Part shown: positions 43,688 through 52,212 of the stretch, piece after piece
Numbering within the stretch: the first letter of the stretch is position 1
Layout of the letters: each line of letters starts with the position of its first letter
Assembly (NCBI GenBank): GCA_040384465.1
Contig: JAZKJF010000012.1
Span: 133,843-197,842, forward strand
DNA: 64,000 bases
Reading direction: 5' to 3'
Origin: UBA5078 sp040384465
GTDB lineage: Bacteria > Pseudomonadota > Gammaproteobacteria > Pseudomonadales > Pseudohongiellaceae
Program-made: the position numbers and the translations under genes
Notes under the pieces: generated by a model
Database searches by the model: none
What the model was told of the DNA's origin: nothing
Seen by the model: only the letters and a program-made list of their open reading frames with translations

Positions 43688-45687
43688 AATCCCCGTTCCT
43701 GCGCTGGGCCGCGTTTCTGTTTGCCTTGTTCCATGTCTACACCAATGTCTTCGCTGCGCTGTCGGAGCTTTGGTTCTCCGCCATCCACTTCGGCGGCTTC
43801 TGTGCGCTGTGCGCGCTGATGGACAACGAGGCCAGCACCAATGGTTCTCGTCCCGGGCGGTTGCGCCAGGGCATCAACATCGCTCTGGCGCTGCTGGCCG
43901 TGGCGGTGCCCGCCTACCTCGTCCTGTTTGAGAACGCGCTTTACGCCCGCGAGGCCGAGTTCGTCTTCGCCGATTATCTCGTCTCAGGTATCGCCGTACT
44001 GCTGGCCATCGAATTCACGCGCCGCACCTCCGGCCTGTTCACACCGATACTGATCGTCGTCTCGCTGTGCTACATGCTGTTCCTCGGACGCTACACGCCC
44101 GGCATCTTCTCCTTCCCGGGACTGAGCCTGGAGACAGTGCTGTACCGCAGCTTCTTCAGTGCCGAAGGGATGTTCGGCAGCACGGCTTATATCTCGGCGA
44201 CCTATGTGTTCATGTTCATTCTGTTCGGTTCCTTCCTGCTCAAATCCGGGGCCGGTGATTTCATCGTCAAGCTCGCCCGCTGCCTGGCCGGGCGCTTTGT
44301 TGGCGGGGCGGGCATGGTCGCGGTGGTGGGGTCAGGGTTGATGGGCTCGGTGTCCGGGTCGGCCGTCGCCAACGTGGTCTCCACCGGCGTTATCACTATT
44401 CCGATGATGAAGCGCTCCGGTTTTCCTGCTCAGTTCGCGGCCGGGGTGGAAGCTGCGGCCTCTACCGGCGGCGCCTTGATGCCACCGATCATGGGGGCTG
44501 GGGCCTTCGTCATGGCGGGCTACACCCAGATCCCCTACACCCAGATTGTGGCGGTTTCGGTGCTCCCCGCCTTTCTGTACTTCCTGACCGTGGCGTTTTT
44601 CGTGCGCATCGAGGCAAAACGTCTTGGTATCACTCCGGAGAAACTGGAGAAAGGAGAAACAGCAGGCGCTGTCCTGCGTGAGGGCTGGCAATTCATTCTG
44701 CCATTGGGCGTGCTGGCGGGTGGGCTGATGCTGGGCTTTACGGCGATCCTGTCGGCGGTCTTCGCCATCTTCGCCTGCATCGTGGCCTCCTGGATGTCAC
44801 CCGCACCAATGAAATGGCAGGAGTGCTTCGACGCCTGCGTCGACGGTGTCAAGGGCACCACCATGACCGCTCTGCTGCTGGTCGCGATTGGTCTCGTCAT
44901 CAACGTGGTGATTACCACGGGCGTGGGCAATGCCTTCTCACTGATGATCGTGGAATGGGCGCAGGGCAGCCTGTTCCTGACCCTGGTGCTGGTAGCGCTG
45001 GCATCTCTGATTCTCGGCATCGGTCTGCCGGTCACCGCCGCCTACATCGTGCTCGCGACACTGGCCGCGCCAATGATCTATGACCTGATCGCGCAGGACT
45101 ACCTGCTGCAGGCATTGCAGGCGACCGACCTGCCGACCAGTGTGCGGGCCACGCTAGGCCTGTTCGGTGGCGACCCAGTGGTGGCGCTGCGGGAAATGCC
45201 CCTGGAGATGCGCCAGCTGCTGCGCACAGAACTGCTGGACCCGACGCTGCTGGCGGGCATGCTGCTCAGCGCCCACCTGATCATCTTCTGGTTATCGCAA
45301 GACAGCAACGTGACCCCACCTGTCTGCCTGGCCGCCTTCGCAGCGGCAGGCATCGCTGGCACCAACCCGAACGCTACCGGCATGACGGCCTGGAAGCTGG
45401 CCAAGGGGCTCTATCTGGTGCCTTTGCTGTTTGCCTACTCGCCGCTGATTACTGGCACCTGGCCCGAACGGCTCAGTGTCTTTTTCTGGGCTTGCATGGG
45501 CCTGTACGCGGCGGCCGGTTTCCTGCAGTGGCGTCTGGAAAAACCTCTGAATCCACTCACCGCGACGATGCTGCTGGTGGCAGCTGTCCTGATGATGTGG
45601 TATCCCTTCGGAATCGCGTATCATGCGGTTGGCGCGGCCTTGTTGTTCGGCGTCATTTTCTGGCAAAAGCGCAGCGGCCCCCTGTAG
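43684..45687 (+). CDS. TRAP transporter fused permease (DctQ-DctM, TAXI type)
   Basis: A 667-residue membrane protein with about 16 hydrophobic segments. The first 170 residues correspond to the small DctQ subunit; the rest is DctM, with SVSGSAVANVVSTGVITIPMMKRSGFPAQFAAGVEAAASTGGALMPPIMGAGAFVMAGYTQIPY and a Na-binding-type second half (ILGIGLPVTAAYIVLATLAAP). Fusions of this kind are normal for TAXI systems. It imports the solute bound by the partner using the sodium gradient. The last two codons CTG-TAG are the first bases of a REP hairpin, so the repeat provides the stop. Confidence 0.9.
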   Translation: MKSPFLRWAAFLFALFHVYTNVFAALSELWFSAIHFGGFCALCALMDNEASTNGSRPGRLRQGINIALALLAVAVPAYLVLFENALYAREAEFVFADYLVSGIAVLLAIEFTRRTSGLFTPILIVVSLCYMLFLGRYTPGIFSFPGLSLETVLYRSFFSAEGMFGSTAYISATYVFMFILFGSFLLKSGAGDFIVKLARCLAGRFVGGAGMVAVVGSGLMGSVSGSAVANVVSTGVITIPMMKRSGFPAQFAAGVEAAASTGGALMPPIMGAGAFVMAGYTQIPYTQIVAVSVLPAFLYFLTVAFFVRIEAKRLGITPEKLEKGETAGAVLREGWQFILPLGVLAGGLMLGFTAILSAVFAIFACIVASWMSPAPMKWQECFDACVDGVKGTTMTALLLVAIGLVINVVITTGVGNAFSLMIVEWAQGSLFLTLVLVALASLILGIGLPVTAAYIVLATLAAPMIYDLIAQDYLLQALQATDLPTSVRATLGLFGGDPVVALREMPLEMRQLLRTELLDPTLLAGMLLSAHLIIFWLSQDSNVTPPVCLAAFAAAGIAGTNPNATGMTAWKLAKGLYLVPLLFAYSPLITGTWPERLSVFFWACMGLYAAAGFLQWRLEKPLNPLTATMLLVAAVLMMWYPFGIAYHAVGAALLFGVIFWQKRSGPL

Positions 45688-45759
45688 GAGCCTGCCCTGC
45701 AGGCGACCTGTTGAACAGCAGTCTCAAGCTGAGGTCGCCAGCAGGGCTAGCTCCTACAA
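45682..45759. repeat. REP/BIME hairpin, one arm decayed
   Basis: Left arm CTGTAGGAGCCTGCCCTGCA plus GGCGAC at 45682-45707; right arm GTCGCCAGCAGGGCTAGCTCC then TACAAG to 45759, with several changes from the perfect complement. The left arm starts inside the permease gene and gives its stop codon. It separates the TRAP genes from the TM2-like gene. Confidence 0.85.
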
Positions 45760-45800
45760 GAACAGGGTCAGAGCAAGACTCACCACACCGGTTCTCGAAC

Positions 45801-46235
45801 ATGTTCTCAGAGAAAGAGTTGAATCTGGAGGAAACCGAGCTGCGCGAGCAGGTCTCGCTGCTGACGCCTGCGCAGCACGAAAAATACCTGCAGATGGAGC
45901 GCTCTCTGCGCAAACATCCCAGCACCTATGCTGCGCTGAACTGCTTCTTCCTGCTCGGTCTGCATCACTTCTACCTGCGCCGCTGGCCACGCGGCATTCT
46001 CGATCTGCTGCTGTCGTCAATTGCGCTCTATGCTCTGTTTGTCGCCGGCAGCCCTGCCTATGGCGGTGCTCTGTTGCTGGCCGTCGCCATCATCGAGGTG
46101 CCGCAGCTCCTCAATTACGAACATCTGGTGCACAGTTACAACAACCAGATGATGCGCCGCTGTCTGCGCCGTATTTCACAAGCTGCTCCCGGCAAGCACA
46201 CGACGGTCGCCACTCCCCAGTCCCTCGATCGATGA
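45801..46235 (+). CDS. TM2-domain-like small membrane protein
   Basis: A 144-residue protein. After a 45-residue hydrophilic helix comes a pair of membrane segments with the TM2-type loop: FFLLGLHHFYLRRWPRGILDLLLSS and LYALFVAGSPAYGGALLLAVAIIEV. The C-terminus is basic. TM2 proteins are widespread with no settled function. The longer frame upstream to 45492 overlaps the permease and the REP, so the ATG at 45801 is chosen. Confidence 0.65.
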   Translation: MFSEKELNLEETELREQVSLLTPAQHEKYLQMERSLRKHPSTYAALNCFFLLGLHHFYLRRWPRGILDLLLSSIALYALFVAGSPAYGGALLLAVAIIEVPQLLNYEHLVHSYNNQMMRRCLRRISQAAPGKHTTVATPQSLDR

Positions 46236-46260
46236 CGCCGTCCCGCTGACTGAGGACATC

Positions 46261-47223
46261 ATGATCATCACGCTGACAACTTTCCTTTGTGGACTGCTCC
46301 TGCTAGTCGCCGGGGCCGAGGGGCTTGTGCGCGGCGCATCGGCTTTAGCGTTGCGTCTGGGAGTCTCGCCTCTGCTGATCGGCCTGACTGTCGTGGCCTT
46401 CGGTACCAGCGCGCCCGAGCTTGCTGTCAGTGTGGAGGCTGCGCTCAATGACAACAGCTCCATAGCGTTAGGCAACATCGTTGGTTCCAACATCGCCAAC
46501 ATCGCGCTGATTCTGGGCTTGGCAGCGCTGATCCAGCCCATGCGGGTGCAGTCTTCCCTGTTGACGCAGCAGATTCCCATCATGATCGGCGTCTCTGCGT
46601 TGCTGTGGGTGCTGCTGCTGGACCAGACGCTTGGCTTCTGGGATGGCGTGTTGTTGCTCGGCGGCATCATTGTCTATGTCATCTTCAGCTATCGCCATGC
46701 GGGGGTGGTGGGCCTGGAGGTCAATCTGCCAATCGAAGCGGCTCCTCTTCCCGCTGGAGGCACAGCACTGCTGAGCAACATGGGGTTCTGCCTGCTGATC
46801 ATTACTCTCGGGCTGATCGCACTGGTCAGCGGCGGGTCGTTGCTGGTGGACAGCGCCGTCGAGATTGCCCAGCGCTTCAATGTCTCCGAAACGCTGGTCG
46901 GTCTGACCATTGTCGCAGTCGGCACCAGCCTGCCAGAGCTGGCAACGTCTCTCGTCGCGGCCGTACGCAAGCAGGACGACATCGCCATCGGCAACATCGT
47001 TGGTTCGAACATCTTCAATATCCTCGGCATTCTGGGGCTGGCTTCAATCCTCCACCCAATCTCCTCTGCCGGTTTCGCGCAGACGGATTTTGTCGTCATG
47101 CTGCTGCTTGCCGTGCTGCTTCTGCCACTGGCCTGGACGGGGCGCCGTCTCGGACGTATGGAAGGACTGGTATTGCTAGCGGCGTATGTGGCTTATGTGT
47201 ATTACCTCTTGCTGAAAACCTGA
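46261..47223 (+). CDS. Calcium/sodium antiporter (YrbG-like)
   Basis: A 320-residue member of the Ca/cation antiporter superfamily. The two alpha repeats are visible and nearly parallel: LLIGLTVVAFGTSAPELAVSVEAAL with IALGNIVGSNIANIALILGLAALI, and TLVGLTIVAVGTSLPELATSLVAAV with IAIGNIVGSNIFNILGILGLASIL. The GTSxPE glutamates bind the ions. It expels Ca in exchange for Na across the inner membrane. Length is normal. It starts 26 bases after the TM2-like gene and ends 52 bases before the DUF58 gene. Confidence 0.92.
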   Translation: MIITLTTFLCGLLLLVAGAEGLVRGASALALRLGVSPLLIGLTVVAFGTSAPELAVSVEAALNDNSSIALGNIVGSNIANIALILGLAALIQPMRVQSSLLTQQIPIMIGVSALLWVLLLDQTLGFWDGVLLLGGIIVYVIFSYRHAGVVGLEVNLPIEAAPLPAGGTALLSNMGFCLLIITLGLIALVSGGSLLVDSAVEIAQRFNVSETLVGLTIVAVGTSLPELATSLVAAVRKQDDIAIGNIVGSNIFNILGILGLASILHPISSAGFAQTDFVVMLLLAVLLLPLAWTGRRLGRMEGLVLLAAYVAYVYYLLLKT

Positions 47224-47274
47224 TATAAGCAGCTCTCGGTTTCAAATTATCAGTTTCACAGACAACGGCCCTCG

Positions 47275-48666
47275 ATGCAGTTACAAGCCAACAGTTCCTC
47301 GTCCAGCAGTCACACAACGCCGCGCCGCGCCGAGACGTCACGCAATGCGTTCCCGGCGCTGTTGCGTTCCGTTGCCGGATTGTTGCGCGAGCGCTTCCCG
47401 CTCACCGTGCAGGGCGTCGCCGTGCTCGTCATCGGCATGTTTGCGCTGCGCACTTTCGGCTACGGACGCATGGATCTGGTGGTTTTCGCGCTGGCCGTCT
47501 GCGCGCTCGCGATTGTCCTCTTCTCCACGGTGATCGTGCTGCTCGGTGGCTTGTTGCTGCGCTACCAGATTGTCGATCAGCTGGAGCGTCAGGTGATCCT
47601 GAAGCGCCACATCGCCCGCATGAAAGTGGAAGCGGGTTACCCGAACGAAACCGGCTTCACCATGCCGACCATGCCGTGGTTGCCGTTAATCAGCGTGCGC
47701 TGGGAAATTGTGCGGCCGGACGCGATTCTCACTCACAATCGCCTATCCGAAGACGAACAGCAGTGGGAAGAAGAAATCGTGCCGTTGCGGCGCTGCAAGA
47801 GCCCCACCATCACCCGCCGCTTCACAGTGCGCGACGTGCTGGGCTTCAGCCGCTTCTCCTGGCGCTTCACACAGGAAGGCGAGCTGTTGGCGCTGCCTCA
47901 GGCCGGCAGCATCAAGTCATTGCCGCTCTTGCGCTCGCTCACCGCTGAAGATGGGATTCCCGACCCCGGTGGTCACCCCGAGGGCGACCGCATGGAGATT
48001 CGCCCCTATGTGCCGGGCGACTCCGTGCGCAACATTATGTGGAAGGTCTATGCCCGCAACCGGCATCTGACCGTGCGGCTGGCCGAACGCAGCGTGTTTC
48101 ACAGCAACCGTACCCTCGCCTATCTGCTATCCGGCCCTAACGACGAAGCGGCGGCAGCCGTCGCCCGTGTGGCGGTGGAGTCCGGTGCGCTGGGGGAAGA
48201 CTGGCTGTTCTGCGCCGATGGCGGGGACACACCGACTAATCAGGTCGGCGAGGCGCTGGAGTTGATCGCACAATCGCGCGCTCTGGATGGCGCACATGCC
48301 TACGGGCTCGACCAGTACCTGCAGCATTTCGGTAATCAGGGCAGCGTGCACTGCATCGTCTTTGCGAACGCCGAAGCCGGGCCCTGGCTGCAACAATTGC
48401 GCGCGACCATCGGGCGTTTCCGCGTACGCTTCTCGGTCGTACTGGCGACGGATGGCTTCATCACCAGCACACCACGTCCGCACTGGCAGAAGCTCTTGTT
48501 CAACGACAGCGCGGCACGCCGTGAACAGCGTGAGCGCGAAGGGCAGGCGACTTCTGTGGCCGAACTGAGCCGTTTGTTGACGGAACTCGGTCAACTTGTA
48601 GAATCGACCATGGTCGTGGATCGGCGGACCGGGCTGACCTATGACAAACGCATGAACCGGGTGTGA
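47275..48666 (+). CDS. DUF58 domain protein
   Basis: A 463-residue protein. Two membrane segments near residues 38-90 (GVAVLVIGMFALRTFGYG, AIVLFSTVIVLLGGLLLRY), then a beta domain with FTVRDVLGFSRFSW, and the DUF58 signature GDRMEIRPYVPGDSVRNIMWKVYARNRHLTVRLAERS followed by a von Willebrand A-like region. DUF58 proteins are encoded with MoxR ATPases and transglutaminase membrane proteins and are thought to act in envelope stress or complex assembly. Here the order is DUF58, transglutaminase, MoxR. Its stop overlaps the next gene (GTGTGA). Confidence 0.88.
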   Translation: MQLQANSSSSSSHTTPRRAETSRNAFPALLRSVAGLLRERFPLTVQGVAVLVIGMFALRTFGYGRMDLVVFALAVCALAIVLFSTVIVLLGGLLLRYQIVDQLERQVILKRHIARMKVEAGYPNETGFTMPTMPWLPLISVRWEIVRPDAILTHNRLSEDEQQWEEEIVPLRRCKSPTITRRFTVRDVLGFSRFSWRFTQEGELLALPQAGSIKSLPLLRSLTAEDGIPDPGGHPEGDRMEIRPYVPGDSVRNIMWKVYARNRHLTVRLAERSVFHSNRTLAYLLSGPNDEAAAAVARVAVESGALGEDWLFCADGGDTPTNQVGEALELIAQSRALDGAHAYGLDQYLQHFGNQGSVHCIVFANAEAGPWLQQLRATIGRFRVRFSVVLATDGFITSTPRPHWQKLLFNDSAARREQREREGQATSVAELSRLLTELGQLVESTMVVDRRTGLTYDKRMNRV

Positions 48667-48677
48667 GAGACACGCAC

Positions 48678-50906
48678 ATGCACAACAGAACACAGACCAC
48701 AGCGCAGGACTCCATCCTCAGCCAGCTGCTGCCCTCCAGCCTGCGGGCGGCGATCATTGCCTCCAGCTACTGGGTGCTGAGCCTGTCACTGACCAGCGAG
48801 AGCGGGTCGGTGGCGGCCTTCGTCGGCTGCCTGTTCTCCTGCTATCTGATCGACGGACTGATCAAGCGTCCGCCTCTGCGGGATCTGCGCCTGAGCGTGA
48901 TTGCCGTCTTCACCCTGATGCTGCTGTGTGTCGGCGTGTTCCTGAGCAGCGCCATCACCAGCAGCCTGACCGTCGCGAGCCTGATCCCGCCGCTGCTGAC
49001 CTATGAGATCGGCGAAGTCCTGCAGTGGTTCCTGTTTGCGGCCGCGCTGACCGCGTTGCTGCGCAGTCTCGCGCATCGCACCAGCTATGGCCGGGTGACG
49101 GAAATCCTGTTTGTCGCCGCTGCCTTCGTCATCACTCTGGCGGCACATCGGCAGGGCATGATTCACCGCCCCTTCTTCATCGGCGATTACGCCCTCACCC
49201 GTGGCATCGACCCCAGCTCCATCCTCATGGCGCTGGGCTGCGGCGCGGTGCTGGCGCTGGCTGGACTGCTGATGATGGAGAACAACCACCGCCGCCTGCC
49301 CTACCATTTCACCGTGCTGGGACTGCTGTGCTTCAGCCTGCTGGCCTATGTGCAACTGTTCGGAATGCCGTCGCCAAGCCTGACTGACGACATGGGCCTG
49401 ACCGGCGTGGCACGCGGCGAAGGCAGTGCTGCGGAGCAGGAGAACCCCTTCCGCGACGGCGAGAATGACGCCAGCGACAAGGAGGCGCCGGTGGCCATCG
49501 TGCTGTTCCGCGATGACTATGAACCCGCCGGTGGCTCGTACTATTTCCGCGAATCCGCCTATACCGAATTCAATGGCACCATGCTGGCAGTGACAGACCG
49601 GGACGATCTGGATGAAGACCTGATCACCCACTTCCCGCCCGTGCGCGCCGACATCGAGGAGCCGCTGCCATTGCCGGACAAGCGGCAGGCGGTACGCACC
49701 ACCATCGGTCTGCTCGCTCCGCACCGCACGCCATTCGGGCTGGATACGCCAGTGGCTTTCGAGAATACGCCCAACCCGAACAACCTGCGCTTCAAGCAGA
49801 CTTATGACGCCTACTCGATGGTGCCATTGCTGGACTTCCCCGACCTGGTCGGCCGCACCGCCGGTGATCCGGACTGGACACCCGCTCAGCGGCAGGCCTA
49901 TCTGGAGCTGCCCGACGACCCGCGCTACCGCGAGCTGGCCGACACCATCCTGCAGGACCTGCGCCCCGCTTATGCCGACGATCCCTACGCCAAGGCGCTG
50001 GCGATCAAGGATTACCTCGACCGCAACGGCATCTACAGCCTCAAGAACGAACACGCCTATGCCGAAGACCCGGCGGCTTCCTTCCTGTTCGGCGACTTGA
50101 CCGGCTACTGCATGCACTTCTCCTTCGCCGCGACCTACCTGTATCGCAGCATCGGCATTCCGGCCCGTGTGGGCATTGGCTACTCCGTGCCGGCCAGCAA
50201 TCGCGCCGGGGGTTCCTCACTGCTGATTCAGGCCATCAACGGCCATGCCTGGCCGGAGATCTTTCTGGATGGCGTGGGCTGGGTGATCGTCGATCCGGCG
50301 CCGGGGCGCACCCTGGTGGACATGTCAGTGGACCCACAGAACAGCCTGCAGCAGTTGCTCGGCGACATGTTGCGTGACGAAGCCGCGTTCGACGAGTTCA
50401 TCAGCTCCCAGCAGGATGAGCCCTTCCCGCTGGCCGTGCTGCTGAACACGCTGGTCGCCGCACTGTTGGTGACGTTGCTGGCCGCCTACAGTGTGAAGAT
50501 CTACCGCCTGCGCGCGCCACAGTTTGCTGACCCCGCCTTGCGCTATCGCCTCAGCTACCGCGCCACGCTGGACATGCTCTCTGCCCTGGGCCAGCGTCGT
50601 CGCTACGGCGAGAGTCGCGAGGCCTTCGCTCGCCGCCTCAGCACGATGACCCCTACCTTCGCCACGATGACCTCCTCCCACCTGCAGGCCGCCCTGGGCC
50701 CCTGTGGGAGCGTACCCGAGGGCATAAAAGCCCGCTCGCGATTGCCTTTAGATCAGACTCTCGATCAAGCCCCAGCGACAGGCACCTCCACCCCAGACTG
50801 GCTCGCCCTGCAGAACTGCATCCGCAAGGAAATCGGCAGCCACATCCCCTGGTGGAAGCGCGTGCTCGCGTTCCTAGATCCTTTCGCCTGGTTGAGAACC
50901 CATTGA
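48678..50906 (+). CDS. Transglutaminase-like membrane protein (TgpA family)
   Basis: A 742-residue membrane protein. The first 235 residues contain six to seven membrane segments; the periplasmic part holds a transglutaminase-like cysteine protease domain with GYCMHFSFAATYLYRSIGIPARVGIGYS (catalytic Cys), NGHAWPEIFLDGVGWVIVDPAPG (His and Asp), then another membrane segment about 595-615. An in-frame GTG at 48663 overlaps the DUF58 stop and is a possible start. A REP-like segment (50701-50750) is part of the coding sequence near the C-terminus, giving GPCGSVPEGIKARSRLP. It acts with DUF58 and MoxR proteins. Confidence 0.87.
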   Translation: MHNRTQTTAQDSILSQLLPSSLRAAIIASSYWVLSLSLTSESGSVAAFVGCLFSCYLIDGLIKRPPLRDLRLSVIAVFTLMLLCVGVFLSSAITSSLTVASLIPPLLTYEIGEVLQWFLFAAALTALLRSLAHRTSYGRVTEILFVAAAFVITLAAHRQGMIHRPFFIGDYALTRGIDPSSILMALGCGAVLALAGLLMMENNHRRLPYHFTVLGLLCFSLLAYVQLFGMPSPSLTDDMGLTGVARGEGSAAEQENPFRDGENDASDKEAPVAIVLFRDDYEPAGGSYYFRESAYTEFNGTMLAVTDRDDLDEDLITHFPPVRADIEEPLPLPDKRQAVRTTIGLLAPHRTPFGLDTPVAFENTPNPNNLRFKQTYDAYSMVPLLDFPDLVGRTAGDPDWTPAQRQAYLELPDDPRYRELADTILQDLRPAYADDPYAKALAIKDYLDRNGIYSLKNEHAYAEDPAASFLFGDLTGYCMHFSFAATYLYRSIGIPARVGIGYSVPASNRAGGSSLLIQAINGHAWPEIFLDGVGWVIVDPAPGRTLVDMSVDPQNSLQQLLGDMLRDEAAFDEFISSQQDEPFPLAVLLNTLVAALLVTLLAAYSVKIYRLRAPQFADPALRYRLSYRATLDMLSALGQRRRYGESREAFARRLSTMTPTFATMTSSHLQAALGPCGSVPEGIKARSRLPLDQTLDQAPATGTSTPDWLALQNCIRKEIGSHIPWWKRVLAFLDPFAWLRTH
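50701..50750. repeat. REP-like segment within the tgpA-like gene
   Basis: CCTGTGGGAGCG, then ACCCGAGGGCATAAAAGCCCGC and TCGCGATTGCC. The head CTGTGGGAGC is the same as in the hairpin at 7024, and a small stem GGGC-ATAAAA-GCCC remains. It lies in frame in the C-terminal coding part and adds residues that look unlike the rest of the protein. Confidence 0.6.
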
Positions 50907-50944
50907 CCTGACCTTACAGAAACCAAGCAGTCCGGAGACCCTGA

Positions 50945-52045
50945 ATGACCCTGGAAGCCACAAGCGCCAACCTAGAAGTGACAGAAGCCACCGACCAGCA
51001 CGAGACGCCAACAGCCACTGCCAGTGCGGCCACCCAGTCCGCGCCTCTGCAACAAGCCGTCGCGGTCCTCAACCGCCTGAGCAACGCAGTGCGCAGTCAG
51101 GTGCTGGGCCGTGACGATGTCATCGAGTTGGCCATCATCGCGCTGATCGCCGACGGTCACGTGCTGCTGGAAGACTTCCCCGGCTCCGGCAAGACCACAC
51201 TCGCCAAGGCCCTCGGTGAGGCCATCATCACGCCGCCGCAAGGACACGGACAAGACCAGACCGACGAGGTTGCGGCCGCCATCGCGCCCTTCCGCCGCAT
51301 CCAGTTCACGCCGGACCTGCTGCCCTCGGACGTGACCGGCGGCTCGGTGTTCGACACCAGCACCAACAGTTTCCATTTCCGCCACGGCCCGCTGTTCGCG
51401 CACGTCGTGCTGGCCGACGAGATCAACCGCACCTCGCCGAAGGTGCAGTCGGCGATGCTGGAGGCCATGGGCGAGAAGCAGGTGACAGTCGACAACACCA
51501 CCTACCGGCTGGACAAACTGTTCTTCGTGATTGCCACTCAGAACCCGCTCGATCTGGTCGGCACCTATCCACTGCCCACGCCGCAGCTGGACCGTTTCCT
51601 GTTCAAGATCACAATGAAGCACATCGAGCGCGACGCCGAGCTGGACGTGCTGGACACCTACAAGAGTCGCCGCGATCAGACTGACCACCGCGTGCAGGTC
51701 ACCCGCAACGAGGTGCTGATGGCGCGCGAGGTAATCGATCAGGAAGTGGTAATCGCCCGTGCCATCAAGACCGCATTGGTGGACATCTCCCGCAACCTGC
51801 GCAGCGATGAGCGCGTGCTGCAGGGCAACTCCACCCGCAGCATGGTGTTGTTGATGCCAGCTCTGCAGGTACTGGCAGCCCTGCGCGGCCGCAGCTTCGT
51901 CAGTGCCGAGGACATCGAGACATTGCTGCCGCGCGTGCTTGGTCACCGCGTCGAGCTGGCCCCCGGCGTCGCCGATCTCGGCAAGGTGCTGCACGACTGC
52001 ATGCGCGACCCCATGGAACAACTGGCGCGGACGACGTTGCAGTGA
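50945..52045 (+). CDS. MoxR family AAA+ ATPase
   Basis: A 366-residue AAA+ ATPase. Walker A is LEDFPGSGKTTLAKALGEAI; the family-specific RIQFTPDLLPSDVTGGSVFD and FRHGPLFAHVVLADEINRTSPKVQSAMLEAM (Walker B and sensor region) and FFVIATQNPLDLVGTYPLPTPQLDRFLFKI follow. The first 35 residues are a low-complexity Thr/Ala/Glu tail. MoxR ATPases act as chaperones with DUF58 and VWA proteins. It begins 38 bases after the transglutaminase gene, completing the DUF58-TgpA-MoxR set. Confidence 0.93.
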   Translation: MTLEATSANLEVTEATDQHETPTATASAATQSAPLQQAVAVLNRLSNAVRSQVLGRDDVIELAIIALIADGHVLLEDFPGSGKTTLAKALGEAIITPPQGHGQDQTDEVAAAIAPFRRIQFTPDLLPSDVTGGSVFDTSTNSFHFRHGPLFAHVVLADEINRTSPKVQSAMLEAMGEKQVTVDNTTYRLDKLFFVIATQNPLDLVGTYPLPTPQLDRFLFKITMKHIERDAELDVLDTYKSRRDQTDHRVQVTRNEVLMAREVIDQEVVIARAIKTALVDISRNLRSDERVLQGNSTRSMVLLMPALQVLAALRGRSFVSAEDIETLLPRVLGHRVELAPGVADLGKVLHDCMRDPMEQLARTTLQ

Positions 52046-52061
52046 TGCTCCGCCGACCCGC

Positions 52062-52212
52062 CACTGTAGGAGCCTGCCCTGCAGGCGACCTGCCCGACTC
52101 CACACCTGCAGGCGAATTGAATTGGCACAGTGCCCGCATCAGGAATTCGCCTGCAGGGCAGGCTCCTACAGTCAGTGCCAAGTCAATTCGCCTGCAGGGC
52201 AGGCTCCTACGT
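52062..52212. repeat. REP array with one forward and two inverted units
   Basis: Forward unit ACTGTAGGAGCCTGCCCTGC-AGGCGACC at 52062-52090; a partial CTGCAGGCGAATTGAATTGGCAC at 52106; inverted units ending GGCAGGCTCCTACAG (to 52171) and GGCAGGCTCCTAC (to 52210). The spacer GAATTGGCACAGTGCCCGCATCAGGAAT matches that of the REP at 55529. The array fills the gap between the MoxR gene and the following ORF's likely start. Confidence 0.9.

Noticed and set aside
52042..52212. REP array as a CRISPR array
   Set aside because: Units are inverted arms of a hairpin found at several other loci, spacers are not uniform in length and no cas genes are near.
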